Positions 30,372 through 39,952 of a DNA stretch of 64,000 nt are shown here, piece after piece; position 1 is the stretch's first letter, and every line of letters starts with the position of its first letter. The stretch lies in contig CM039462.1 of NCBI GenBank assembly GCA_022414725.1, positions 44,764,945 through 44,828,944 on the forward strand, read 5' to 3'. This DNA is from Microglena sp. YARC (Eukaryota > Chlorophyta > Chlorophyceae > Chlamydomonadales > Chlamydomonadaceae). A program made the position numbers and the translations under genes. Below the pieces are notes generated by a model. It saw nothing but the letters and a program-made list of their open reading frames with translations, searched no databases and had not been told where the DNA came from.

Positions 30372-31743
30372 GGGTTTGGGGTTTGGAGTACGAGAGTACT
30401 TGTGGTTCTGCGGGTTGGCTCAAGCATACTTGCGGTTTCCGTGGATAAATTGTACGGGATGTTGTACTTGGCGCACCATATGATCGATTGTTCTAGAGAT
30501 GATTCGATGAGTGATGCGGTTGTTTTCATTTGTTGGGTTTGGTCGCACTCGTTTCCTTTTTTGCCGATAAGCGTTATGACATTCTCGATGGCGCATATTT
30601 GGTTTTCAACAAAGAAGGTGTTCTGTGGACACAACCATTCGAGAAACGATACGAACGTGGTTTTCTTTGAATGGTGGTGAAAACATGCCTTAGCGAGCTT
30701 ACGATGATGTTTTTCGTGTTCTTCAAACGGAGCAAGGACAAGCTCCTCGCATATTTTTCGTAACGCTGTAAGAGTACAATCATCAGTATCGTTGTCTTGA
30801 GGTTGGTTCATATTATACCCGGAACAGACGACGTATTTCTCTGAGTTTGCCGGTCTACTTGTGAATGGCTTCACGATCCTCACCGTGTTGTATGCGCAAC
30901 GAACGATATATAGGAGTTGTACGATCGCGATCGTGTGTATGTCGTATATTTTTATGACTAGCACCCCGTTATGTTTTTGCAGACACATAGCTGTATACAG
31001 CTGTGCCACCACGAGTTGCATGGCTCTTTCTTCTTGGTGGTTGAAGTTTCCACTGAAGTCGAATCCTCCATCTGCTGTCACGAAGTCTACGGTGCCTTTC
31101 CCACCTACGGCATCAACGAAATTATCGACGTTGCAAATGTTGTACAGGTTGCCTGTTCCATCCTCCCCGTTGTGCAGCCATACTCCGCATGCGTTGCCTG
31201 ACCTTGCCAACCGGCGAATAGGTGCGATTCTCCATCCTGGAATAGAGCGACTTGACCGGTCTACGAGTGTTATCCCATGGTACTCGTCACCTTCGCATGT
31301 TCCGTAATCGTAGCGATACTTGGTGAACGCCTCCATGAAGCCTCCTGGCCCTCAGCAAGAAATGCGGCGCGCACCGGGTGTTTTTTTACATTGAGCCATT
31401 CTCCCGACCTGAGGTCTGGTTCAAAGTCGTGCAAAATCTCCCAGAGCTTGAAGAAAGAGCGACTTATCGGTCTGTAGAGGGAAACGCCGTAGCTGCTCCC
31501 GTGGAACGTGGGAGAATAGATGCTCTCGTAGGCATTTGCGAACTTTTTGAACATATCCCATTTGTGGGACAGGAAATATGAGGATATGTTATTTTTGCAT
31601 GCCATGAGATGTGTGTGCGACGAGCAAAGGGTTTTCATGTTTTGTGAAACGTTGGTTACACATGACTCATCATTGCCTTCCCAATAACATCCCGAAACAT
31701 CTGTCTTGTCGATGCAATTTGTTAAATCAAGCTGATGTTCCAT
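30368..31743 (-). CDS. FtsJ-like cap 2'-O-methyltransferase, frameshift in motif I
   Basis: The N-terminal frame starts at ATG 31743 and includes FKLWEILHDFEPDL and PVRAAFLAEG; after a one-base shift at a CC run near 31349 the second frame gives GGFMEAFTKYRYDY, so the SAM-binding motif AEGPGGF straddles the break. Downstream are FVTADGGFDFSG (catalytic Asp), GVLVIKIYD (catalytic Lys), and KPFTSRPANSEKYVVCSGY (Lys and Glu of the K-D-K-E tetrad). This is the RrmJ/FtsJ family, here most likely the enzyme that methylates the first nucleotide ribose of capped viral mRNA. About 457 residues. The single-base break in a homopolymer is suspect as an error. It lies beside the helicase gene on the same strand. 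Confidence 0.8.
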
Positions 31744-31868
31744 GTGCCTGCCTGCGCCTTGACCTGTTGCGACTTTCTTCTGATTGTGAACCTTTTTTTA
31801 CGAGTCTGGAATGCGCAGATACCCGAGGATTGCGATTATAAATTAAATGTTTAGATGATGTAAAAAAG

Positions 31869-32033
31869 ATGCACCTGGTTGGAAACGTCGTGCTATTCAT
31901 CGTAGCGATATCGATACTCGCGGCCATTGGAATCTCATTAATATCGTTGAGCTCAAGAGTGAACGATCATGAGGAAATGCTCATATGCCTTGGAGATATA
32001 GAATGTGGGAAAAAAAATAGCTCCACCACCTGA
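31869..32033 (+). CDS. Small single-pass membrane protein, 54 residues
   Basis: ATG at 31869 to TGA at 32031. Residues 5-29 are hydrophobic (NVVLFIVAISILAAIGISLI), followed by a short polar tail with two cysteines (LICLGDIEC) and KKNSSTT at the end. The pattern fits a small virion membrane or signal-anchor protein. It is intact and lies between the methyltransferase and the next gene. Confidence 0.5.
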   Translation: MHLVGNVVLFIVAISILAAIGISLISLSSRVNDHEEMLICLGDIECGKKNSSTT

Positions 32034-32082
32034 TTCTTATTTGTGGGAGTTTAAGAGGTTCTCGATACTCCCGAGTATAAGG

Positions 32083-32115
32083 TGTGTCCCACTTTATTTG
32101 ATACCACAGTAAAGG
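32083..32115 (+). mobile_element. Solo Fanzor-b-type terminus
   Basis: ATAAGGTGTGTCCCACTTTA followed by TTTGATACCACAGTA matches the ends at 32855-32886 and, inverted, 53092-53125. No internal sequence remains. Confidence 0.65.
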
Positions 32116-32139
32116 TTGCAACTTTACCTGTAAAGAACG

Positions 32140-32535
32140 ATGAGGTTGCATTCTGGTACAAAACAAATGGTTGGTACAGATTCTGATAGCGATGACGTTG
32201 ATGTTACTCTCTCTCATACAAAGGAAGATCCATCTGGTATCACTGACCCATCTGCCGATCCTGTTGTATCTGAAGATGAAGGAGAAGCTGGTGTGCTATT
32301 GGGTAAGAGAATGGGTATCAAAAATCGCAAACGACGGCGGGTGTCAGCAACGAAAAGCGAGAGCGACGACATCGAAGACATTATTATGATATTGTACAAC
32401 ATTGAAGATTCGATTCACCTCTCTCATAAATCGACTGAGTCGTACTTGAGCATAATGGGCTTACTCATCATTTTCATGTTGACAGGAATCATTTCATTGA
32501 ACTTTGCGTTTGTGAATGTCAGAACAAGCGTATAA
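32140..32535 (+). CDS. Acidic protein with C-terminal membrane segment
   Basis: Predicted 131-residue protein: acidic and Ser/Asp-rich N-terminus, a basic nuclear-localisation-like cluster (KNRKRRRV near residue 63), a charged helix, and a C-terminal hydrophobic segment (SIMGLLIIFMLTGIISLNFA). This is a tail-anchored layout. The TAA stop falls within the first bases of a family-B MITE (TATAATGGGCG begins at 32531), so the MITE may have cut off a longer C-terminus. No family recognised. Confidence 0.5.
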   Translation: MRLHSGTKQMVGTDSDSDDVDVTLSHTKEDPSGITDPSADPVVSEDEGEAGVLLGKRMGIKNRKRRRVSATKSESDDIEDIIMILYNIEDSIHLSHKSTESYLSIMGLLIIFMLTGIISLNFAFVNVRTSV

Positions 32536-32886
32536 TGGGCGTTCCTGCCTCCCGGCCGATTTTTTTAAATTTCTAATCAGGATTTAGAGCCTCCTGAACG
32601 ACTCGTATGCTTCCAGAAACATCCTGATGCTTACACTTCACCAAGTCTTTGGGAGAGAGCGTCCTCTCGCGTTTCGCCGAGACGCGCCGAGAAGTTCCTC
32701 GACAACCCCACCCCCACCCCCTGATACTGATATGGGGACACAGACGGTTGAACGGTTTACCAAAGAGGCTACTCGGAATATCTTCGAGAACCTCTTCAAC
32801 CTTCTGCACCCCCCAAAGTTGCCCAAAAGCAACGATCTGAAGTCTGGATGATTATAAAGTGTCCCACTTTATTTGAGAACAACTGT
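32531..32886 (+). mobile_element. Family-B MITE end joined to a Fanzor-b remnant
   Basis: 32531-32615 is a family-B end (TATAATGGGCGTTCCTGCCT) with inner sequence. 32620-32850 encodes the C-terminal tail of a Fanzor-type protein (HQVFGRERPLAFRRDAPRSS, TERFTKEATRN-like tail) also found at 53110-53601 on the minus strand. 32850-32886 is the terminus TATAAAGTGTCCCACTTTAT then TTGAGAACAACTGTA. Confidence 0.75.
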
Positions 32887-32979
32887 AATACACAACATGA
32901 CGATCGATAAAGATATCCGGTTCGATAAACAAATGAGCGAGAAATAAGATAAACTGCACGAGTGTAGACCGCAAGTGCA

Positions 32980-33100
32980 GTGGGGCATCTCCGGGAAACA
33001 ATTCGGTACACAATCGCACTTAAGCGATCGCCGGTACCGTGGCCCAAAATAACACGGGGTCTTTGTTGATGTGCCATGCGTACACTCCAGAAAGCGGCTT
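32980..33100 (-). mobile_element. Inverted family-A MITE fragment
   Basis: Reverse complement of the central part of family A (GGCACATCAACAAAGACCCC, GGGCCACGGTACCGG, GCGATCGCTTAAGTGCG). Both termini are absent. Confidence 0.7.
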
Positions 33101-33229
33101 CGCCAAAAGCCGCATGATATCATTGCCCTAACCCTAATTTTTGTAGTATAATACACTCACTTCGAAGCGATGTTTGTTATTCTGGAACGATAAAATACTG
33201 ATTTCACGCATTGAACCACACTCCTCCCT

Positions 33230-34540
33230 ATGTCGATACCCGACGCTTTAGCTACCAGCCTTAACCGGTTGAAGGAGGTGCTAGACTCTGAAAACTCTTC
33301 GTCAAACGATGACTCGATTAATGCGCACGTATTGTCCGTACTAGTCGAAGGATCGGAGGTGATGTCTGTACGCATTGGAGAACTCCCGTTGTCGAGAGCA
33401 GAGATACATTCGCGGTTACGCAATGGTTTTGCCACCAGCGCCATGGATGGACAAGCAACAAGTGTGTCGGTGTTTTGCATCAAGCTTGATGATATACCCA
33501 TTCTACAGATAGGAGGCGAGCGCCCGATTCTGCCATCAGAACACGGAGGGATGCGCAAGTTGAGAGCCACAATTGCGGCGATAGAAGGCCAACTAGAAGA
33601 CACCGATAGTAGCAGTTCTGAGGATGATGATGAGCTCTTGATTGAGCTAGCAGGACAACCACCATCCAATGTTGTGGTAGGAGGAGACAACACTACATCG
33701 TCGTCATCGCCTTTGGTAGTACCATCTGTGGTAGTATCACCTATGACAACAGATGTCCCGTACACTCCAGAGTCTTTCTCCATGGAGCTGGACACTGCGG
33801 ATGCTATATACGTGGATGTACATGAGAGGGTCTCGGCGGAATTTTTCTTCCCGGACGAAATCTTGGAAAAGATCGTGTCATCATGGTCTACATGCAAGGG
33901 TGATGAGATGCCCATGGGGTACCTGGTGCGCCTGATGTGCGTGAGCAAGCAGTTCAAAGCAGTGGTGTCAAACATGTCGGATCTATCGGTGAAGATACCT
34001 TCGTTTCGAGACGGCACCCAGTGGAGTCTTTCCCATATGTCCTTTGCGAATTTGGTGAATGTGTCCTGCTCTAATAGCAATGAGGTTGAGGACATCGAGA
34101 TGTTCGCCGCACTCCCCAATCTGAAGAGCTTAAACATATCGGGGACGTCAGTCGATTCCCTCGTTCCGTTTAGGACCGGTGTGTGCAGGAACACGCTTCA
34201 GGATCTGTACTGCGCTTACATTCATTTGATGTCCATTGCAGGGATAGAGAGCCTCAGCCAGCTGCGTTTTCTGGACATACACAACACAGATTGCTCCACA
34301 TCCGTAGGAGAGTTCCATATGCCATTGCTGACCGTGCTGAACATCCGTTCGTCTCGTAGAGTTTTCGATTCGGATTTCCCATACCACACATGCTTCCCAT
34401 CGCTTGTAGCATTCATGGGAATTCCAAATAATTGGGGGAATTTGTTACCAGACATTCAGTCTCCAAACACGATGGAAATTGTCAGTAGCACTCGTGATGC
34501 CGTATCCTTCTGCCCCACACTCAAGACAAAGGATGCTTGA
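33230..34540 (+). CDS. F-box and leucine-rich-repeat protein
   Basis: Predicted 436-residue protein. The first 195 residues are acidic and Ser/Val-rich without a known domain. Residues about 205-250 resemble an F-box (FFPDEILEKIVSSW ... LVRLMCVSKQFKAVV). From about 275 on there are leucine-rich repeats (LPNLKSLNISGTSVDSL, NTLQDLYCAYIHLMSI, LSQLRFLDIHNTD, PLLTVLNIRSS). F-box proteins recruit substrates to SCF ubiquitin ligases through Skp1; giant viruses use them to redirect host ubiquitination. The target is unknown. The frame is intact. A second, broken LRR gene lies at 39953-40865. Confidence 0.7.
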   Translation: MSIPDALATSLNRLKEVLDSENSSSNDDSINAHVLSVLVEGSEVMSVRIGELPLSRAEIHSRLRNGFATSAMDGQATSVSVFCIKLDDIPILQIGGERPILPSEHGGMRKLRATIAAIEGQLEDTDSSSSEDDDELLIELAGQPPSNVVVGGDNTTSSSSPLVVPSVVVSPMTTDVPYTPESFSMELDTADAIYVDVHERVSAEFFFPDEILEKIVSSWSTCKGDEMPMGYLVRLMCVSKQFKAVVSNMSDLSVKIPSFRDGTQWSLSHMSFANLVNVSCSNSNEVEDIEMFAALPNLKSLNISGTSVDSLVPFRTGVCRNTLQDLYCAYIHLMSIAGIESLSQLRFLDIHNTDCSTSVGEFHMPLLTVLNIRSSRRVFDSDFPYHTCFPSLVAFMGIPNNWGNLLPDIQSPNTMEIVSSTRDAVSFCPTLKTKDA

Positions 34541-34655
34541 GCGTCGTGTGGCACCTTCACATTTGTTTCAAACAAATGGTGTAAAGACATTCCAAGTCAT
34601 ACAGGTTGTGCATAGAGTGAGTGATCAGGACTTCCGTTTTTAGTTTTATGTCAAC

Positions 34656-34976
34656 ATGGATTATGATGATGATGATGATGATGGCGGTTACGCCTCATAT
34701 AATGTTGAGTTGAGTTTGATGCGTCTCTACACTGAGATGTGTGACCGATCCTTGATTCGGACATACGATAGACTGGGCAAGTTAGTCGCAATGTCCGAAG
34801 ATACCCTTGTATACGGCACGCCGTGCGGATTGATTGTGAATGATATCATTAAATGTGCCTACATGGAGGGTGGACGTGCGCGGTTGCTGAAGGTGGTAGT
34901 GTTCCTGTTCGGAGTTGATGTATTGAAGAACAACAGGATCTACAACTTTTTATCGGTTAAAGAATTCGCAACATGA
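34656..34976 (+). CDS. Small unknown protein, 106 residues
   Basis: Starts MDYDDDDDDGG (a GAT repeat), then a compact helical sequence (LSLMRLYTEMCDRSLIRTYD, GLIVNDIIKCAYMEGGRARL, VVVFLFGVDVLKNNRIYNFL). No family recognised. It lies 42 bases upstream of the large virion-protein gene on the same strand. Confidence 0.55.
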   Translation: MDYDDDDDDGGYASYNVELSLMRLYTEMCDRSLIRTYDRLGKLVAMSEDTLVYGTPCGLIVNDIIKCAYMEGGRARLLKVVVFLFGVDVLKNNRIYNFLSVKEFAT

Positions 34977-35018
34977 TTTCTTAAGTTTGTTTGTGTAAAA
35001 AGCGCCTCTGACCCAACG

Positions 35019-36809
35019 ATGCCCATTGAGGATGTTGACTACCTTGTTCAGAATTCTGTGTCCGACTCGCTCACTTTGTTCATAGATTCAAGCAAACGCA
35101 ACCGTCTGTACAATCGCACACCGTCGGATTATGTTGTGAAGTTTGAGGAACCCGTCAAGTATGTCTTCGGACTGGACATACTCGATGCTGCTATTCCAAG
35201 CACGATGTACAATGTAGATTCGCACAACAATGAGTTGAGGATTGTCACGGTCGATGTGTTACAGGGATCGTTGAAAAAGCACGACGATGTACGTAAGGAG
35301 CTTGAGACCTTATCACAGCATCCCCTATTCGATAAAGCCGTGCAAGACGAGTACCCCTCTCATTATTTAGCTACAGTAGATGGCAACAATCTATCTGCGC
35401 ATCCTGTGCTGCAACATAAGGTTGATGAACAACAAGGTGTAGCCGCTGATTACACAGCTCAGGTCGCACCCACACACGCCGTGTTTGTTAGGTACTCCTT
35501 CTCAGGCGTCCCGTTTAGGCCCAGTCGCGAGACAGTGAATAACACGAACGTGTTTCAACGTAGCAAACGTGGGAGGCGCGTCACGGACGATGTCGTCGAG
35601 TTGGTGAATCCATCGGGCTCGCCCGCCAACCGAGAACTAGCACAGTGGCTTGCGACGCACTCCACGTCACTGAACTTCTCCATCATCCCGTCGAGTACCA
35701 TATGGATGCAGTCGGTATTCAGTGGAGTAGGACCGGACACGCCTCTGTACGACATTGTGTATTACGTATGTCTGCATGTGACGTCGTCAGAATTCGATAG
35801 CATCATTTCCAATGGGGCGGCGCGCATGTCTTGTGGTGTTCACTTCTTCAATATGATCGTCGGAAATTATACCATTTCATCCCTCATCACGTACATGCAA
35901 GAGTTGCTCGCACCAATCTCAATTGACGTGGTTTGCCAGCAACAGGGCGGCTGCGGATAGACAAAACAAGATCATATTAAAGCGTCGACTAATATAATTT
36001 TCGTTACATGCACAAACTACGACCCGTCAACGGAGGCGTTCATCTCTTCCGCCGCGTCACTTTTAGGCTTTGACGACACACGCCCAGTCCCATGCATACA
36101 CGAATGCACATTTCAGCCCATATTCCTAGGGAGTGGGTTGAGCGGGGGGCTTCCGTGCTGCATGAGCATCCTCACGCTAGACAAGGACACGCAGGCGTAC
36201 ATGAACACACTTAGTCCCCCCGGCATCGTCAACCTCGCAGGGCCTCGCTTCATCACCCTTAGATGCCCCGAGATAGAGGAGCACATGTGCAGCTCCGGAA
36301 GATCAAGTCGCTATTCGACCGGGCTGGGAGTGTTCAAACTCGCGAGCGGGAGCGAACTCGCGCACCTGCGTTTCGACTTCGTGTCGCTCGTGAGGAAGCC
36401 ATTCCACCCGATAGGGAAACTGAGTCGACTCAGCTTCCGTTTTGAGTTGTTCGACGGGGTGCTCTATGACTTCAAGGGTGTAAATCACCAGATTCTGATA
36501 AACATCAAGTACTACGTCCCCTCGAAACGCGACACGGGGGTCCGGTTCCGAACCGAACTCAATCCAGATTACGACCCTAATTTTCTCGCGTTTACTCTCA
36601 GGAACGAAGCCGAACTCGACAACGGGGACGACGACGATGGTGATAATGAGGACGACGACGACGACGACGGCGACGATGATGATGAGGACGACGAAGACGA
36701 CGATGATGGGGGTGGTGATTCCCGTGCCGACATGGTATTGAACCATTACTTGCACGACCATTTTTCAGCTTCAGTTTTTCCACGACTTTCGAATACGAAA
36801 ACTTTTTAG
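35019..36809 (+). CDS. Large conserved virion-type protein with an in-frame TAG
   Basis: The frame from ATG 35019 reads SVSDSLTLFIDSSKRNRLYN, SDYVVKFEEPVKYVFGLDIL, DAAIPSTMYNVDSHNNELRI and stops at TAG 35958-35960. The same frame reopens at once (TKQDHIKASTNIIFV) and continues without another stop to 36809 with SPPGIVNLAGPRFITLRCPE, IEEHMC, HPIGKLSRLSFRFELFDG and YDFKGVNHQILINIKYYVP. Both halves match, in order, a conserved mimivirus-family protein that I recall as a single polypeptide, so the TAG interrupts one gene of 597 codons including the stop. It could be a substitution or sequencing error (AAG/CAG to TAG), a real truncation, or readthrough. The C-terminus has a long Asp/Glu tract (36625-36717) of GAC/GAT repeats. 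Confidence 0.75.
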
Positions 36810-36831
36810 GTCCTTCGAAGTAAAGAGAACA

Positions 36832-37317
36832 ATGGTTGGGTGTGGGCAACAGAGCACCATCCACATGAACATGACGTTAACTTCTTCTCATATTGCCGAG
36901 CTAGTGTTTGAAGAGAACAACAACCATGAATCGCCTTCATTGCGTATCACGCTTTGCGACCGCGCAATTGACGGACGAGAGTGTTTCTTGACTTGTCTGG
37001 ACGTTCTCCTCAAAGGGTTGTTGCGTGTCTTCGGTGGTGGAGCATCTGCAGTGAACATTAGCGATATAGAAGATGCGGAATTTGAACGCTGCATCACAAA
37101 TCGCATGCGCGCAATGTTGGACGTCTACCCTGAGATCGAGATTTGTTGCGTCACATCATCCCTCCTCCCTACACAATCGATTTACGTCGCACCTCTGGAC
37201 TCCATTAAGGATACCAATGTGTTGCGAGTGGGCGGCGACATGGAAGACTACGGGGTGACCTTTTGCATCCGTGGAATATGGTTGATGCTTCGTTTCAAGA
37301 GTCAGATGCTTAATTAA
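36832..37317 (+). CDS. Conserved unknown protein, 161 residues
   Basis: Predicted soluble mixed alpha/beta protein. The segment RECFLTCLDVLLKGLLRVFG followed by NISDIEDAEFERCITNRMRA resembles a conserved protein of unknown function in mimivirus-like genomes (a Cys-x3-Cys-Leu helix followed by an acidic helix). Two possible starts exist (36832, or an internal ATG at 36865). It overlaps the stop of the convergent gene at 37314 by 4 bases. Confidence 0.55.
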   Translation: MVGCGQQSTIHMNMTLTSSHIAELVFEENNNHESPSLRITLCDRAIDGRECFLTCLDVLLKGLLRVFGGGASAVNISDIEDAEFERCITNRMRAMLDVYPEIEICCVTSSLLPTQSIYVAPLDSIKDTNVLRVGGDMEDYGVTFCIRGIWLMLRFKSQMLN

Positions 37318-37643
37318 TAAGAAGCAAACTCCTCAGAGATGTATGGCTGGGGGTTTACCAATTCATCCTCTTCTTCCTTATTCTCCATACCCTCGACGGT
37401 TTCATCCATTTGTACTTCCATGGGGTCTCCTCCACCCATAATATCTTCATTGTTGGGAATGTCATCTTCGTCTAACTCCTCCTCTTCGTTGAACTGCTCC
37501 ATGGGCAATCCATAGCTGCCGCCCATATTGGTGGGGGGGTACTTGGAAACAACGACCGGTGTTTGGCGCATTGACCCTCCGAAAATGCAGGTGATTATTA
37601 GAAGTAGCAATAATGTGATAAACACGATAGTAGTCTCTTGCAT
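37314..37643 (-). CDS. Acidic single-pass membrane protein
   Basis: Predicted 109-residue protein with an N-terminal hydrophobic segment (TTIVFITLLLLLIITCIFGG, residues 4-23) acting as signal or anchor, then a Pro/Gly-rich linker and a strongly acidic C-terminal half (FNEEEELDEDDIP, EGMENKEEEDELV). A virion membrane protein is plausible. No family recognised. Confidence 0.6.
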   Translation of the reverse strand: MQETTIVFITLLLLLIITCIFGGSMRQTPVVVSKYPPTNMGGSYGLPMEQFNEEEELDEDDIPNNEDIMGGGDPMEVQMDETVEGMENKEEEDELVNPQPYISEEFASY

Positions 37644-37667
37644 TTTTTCTGGCTCGTCACTATGTTA

Positions 37668-37800
37668 TAATACAGTTGTTATAAAATAAATTGAGCCACA
37701 TTATAATCGAAAAGATTTGACAACCGAATCCTTACAGTCGACGAAAATGAAACCGGCACACCTGGTGTAGAAACCCACGGGGCAGTGGAACATGATTGGG
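37668..37800 (+). mobile_element. Transposon end fragments
   Basis: 37671-37700 is a diverged Fanzor-b terminus (TACAGTTGTTATAAAATAAA). 37733-37795 is a shortened family-A or mariner left end (TACAGTCGACGAAAATGAAA then CCCACGGGGCAGTGGAACA). About 130 bases of stacked ends before the next element. Confidence 0.6.
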
Positions 37801-38095
37801 TCAATTGGGCAGGGTTCAATGTTTTGAATTCATGTATAAAAACACGTAATGTATTCCTGTACTGCACTTTGTAAGAGTTAGAGAAACATGGGGTGCTGCC
37901 TGGTCAAGATTTGGAATCCCCATCCAAGAGTTGGAATCACCATCGAAGAGTTGTTACCCAAATCCAATATTCATACAGCTACACTCGACGGAATACTAAA
38001 ATGAAACCGCCTCCTGGAGTGTACGGTACACCTTATGGTGTAGCGACCCACGGGGCAGTGGAACACCATCATGTTTTTTTGTAGCCCATCAACAA

Positions 38096-38488
38096 TCACG
38101 CATCCCTGCAAAATGGAAGCGGTCTCCCTTGACCCAACAGTTCCATGCAGTGCAGCCTTGCGATTGTGAGAGCAGAGGAGCGGTCCCGGTCCGAGTAAGT
38201 GCTGGTTTCTGGAGAGAATCGCAGTCCTCGTACCTCAGGGTACCGCTTGATCGAGTTGTTGTCGACAAGAGAGGGGGCTAAGCCACACCTCCTGTGTTTT
38301 TCTTGGATTTGTTTACGTGTGCAGTACACCCTCACCGCCAACTGGTCGCGATAAGAGACCTTTGGAGTCTCCTTCAATGGGGTGTGACCCAACAACTCGT
38401 AACCTAGACGAATCTGCCCTTCCGTGGTTATTTGGACACTTGGAATTTTGTAAACACATTCCTTCTTGGCACCGGTTTCCCAAGACAT
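38096..38488 (-). pseudogene. TnpB/Fanzor-like C-terminal fragment inside the mariner element
   Basis: Predicted 130-residue product. The end reads YPEVRGLRFSPETSTYSDRD, then SSALTIARLHCMELLGQGRP and LPFCRDA. The DRD...A..IARL pattern is that of the RuvC-III and tail region of Fanzor/TnpB-like proteins (compare DRDVNASRNILML ... RERPLAFRRDA at 53110-53601). RuvC-I, RuvC-II and a zinc finger are not seen, so it is a remnant or a non-nuclease derivative. Confidence 0.45.
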
Positions 38489-38504
38489 GAGAGTCGTCTT
38501 GAAC

Positions 38505-39353
38505 TCATCTGTTGCTGAATGCTAAGGAAATCATATCAGACACGTGCGTCTTTGTATCGTTTGGTATATAGTTCAATCGACGAAAGTCCTTCTTCACCTT
38601 AGCGAAGCACAGCTCAATAGCATTGAATTCTGGACTGTAAGGAGGAGTGTAACAAATATTTACGGGGCTTCTGAGGACCAATTTCTTATGGATACTGGCG
38701 TTGTCCATTATTACTACTTAATTATTGCACAAACTCAATGAGTCAATAAATGCAGCGAAGTCCGTCTTCTTCACAGATCCTTTCTTCACAACGAACTCCT
38801 TCCTACCATCTGAAAAAACTGCCATCAACAAACTATGGTGTACCCACCCACCAGTAGTTTTAACGATAACAGGTTTTCCTACAGGGGAATACCCATAATG
38901 TGGCTTGAGACGCTCACTAAACCCACATTCGTCAACTGATACTAAAATTTTCCCAGCATTGATTGTTTCCTTGTACCTACTACAAAATTCATTGACAAGT
39001 GGAACTAAGTCCCCTTTGCACTGTCCACGGAGTTTGCTCCTTTTTCTTGTAAAACCAATGAGTTTTATGAAACGATACACTGTTTTAGTTGATAATCGTA
39101 CATTGTGAGTACTTTTGAAAAATGCAACAACACCTCTTGCGGTTGTGCATTGAGTTGACAATAAAAACAATTTCAACAACTCTTTGTTCGTCTCAAAAAG
39201 TTTGCTTACAAATTCACGTCGTTTTCGATTTACACCAAAGCGTTTCCACCTCCACAGAGTAGAACTACTGATGTTCGTAAACACAGAAGTTTTTAACACA
39301 CCCAAGTCAGCGACCATTCTTAACGCCAATTTTCTAACGGCGATGTCGTACAT
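38505..39353 (-). pseudogene. Tc1/mariner-IS630 family transposase, split
   Basis: The frame from ATG 39353 encodes an N-terminal helix-turn-helix region (SSSTLWRWKRFGVNRKRREF, STKTVYRFIKLIGFTRKRSK) and the first catalytic Asp in GKILVSVDECGFSERLKPHY, then PVIVKTTGGWVHHSLLMAVF, and stops near 38718. A second frame at 38708-38505 carries the rest of the DDE domain (MDNASIHKKLVL, then YTPPYSPEFNAIELCFAKVK). DNASIH and PEFNAIE are the second and third catalytic positions (D, then E). The two parts are separated by a short shift near 38710. Otherwise about 280 residues, a normal length for IS630-type enzymes. Confidence 0.8.
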
Positions 39354-39400
39354 TTATTTCCATCTGATATATGTTTCATTTTACTGTTCCGCCGACTGTA

Positions 39401-39952
39401 GGGACATTTGATTGTGGGACACCTTTTTTTTTGAAAAGTTGATTATGGGTATAAGGAAATGTGCGTGCAATATTGTATCACCATGAGAAGAAGAAGTAGT
39501 GTCAGACAAAGGAGAAGGGGCTAAAACGTTTGAGAAGCAGAAGATGGTGGTAAATAACTTCAAGGTCTACTAAGTACTGCACTGTCACAACAGTGTCAAA
39601 AGCGCATCCAATGTGGCTATAGTGCAACCTGGAACCTAGACGTGAACGCTGCCAAGAACCTTCTTCTGCTTCTGATAACGTGGAGCGACCGGATGTATTC
39701 TGTGTTCCCTCGCCCCCCCCCCCTAAAACCCCAGCTTCCGGAGAGGCAAATGTGGGCGCTCAACCAACCGACCCACCTGGGTCAGTTAGCAGCTTACAAT
39801 TGTTATCCTCCGGGCCAGCTTAAATGCTGAAATACGGGATGAAGGACACGAAGGATTGGGACCTTGATACAAAACCTTTAGCTGACCTACCCAATCAATT
39901 GGGTTCAAGGGTCACCGGTAAGGGTGTCCCACAAATTCTGTCTCTGACTGTA
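39401..39952 (+). mobile_element. 5'-truncated Fanzor element remnant
   Basis: Begins GGGACATTTGATTGTGGGAC immediately after the mariner end. The coding scraps match the end of the intact Fanzor at 40971-43031: EKQKMVVNNFKV-like around 39534, DVNAAKNLLLLLITW (about 39640) and a Pro-rich tail ending PPGQLKC. 39827-39952 is the inverted counterpart of 40866-40985, ending in a terminal TGTA. Stops and frameshifts make it inactive. Confidence 0.75.

Larger units (their letters stand above)
37979..39400 (-). mobile_element. Tc1/mariner (IS630-like) element
   Basis: About 1.42 kb bounded by TACACTCGACGGAATACTAA at 37979 and the inverted TACAGTCGGCGGAACAGTAA ending at 39400, both starting with TA as expected for insertion at TA sites. 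It holds a DDE transposase (38505-39353) and a second minus-strand frame (38096-38488). The left subterminal part (GGAGTGTACGGTACACCTTA) recurs inverted at the right end of the family-A MITEs, and the right end recurs at 50989-51150 and 56720-56813, so this element is the likely source of those non-autonomous copies. Confidence 0.75.

Noticed and set aside
33127..33139. CCCTAACCCTAA, a telomere-like sequence (and CCCTAAACCC near 60585)
   Set aside because: Only about two units each, too short to support a telomere or integration site.
33157..34194. 345-codon minus-strand frame
   Set aside because: Antisense to the F-box/LRR gene; Ser/Thr-rich composition arises from the complementary strand and no motif is present.
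36303..36761. 152-codon minus-strand frame rich in Val/Ile
   Set aside because: Antisense of the GAC/GAT acidic tract of the virion protein.
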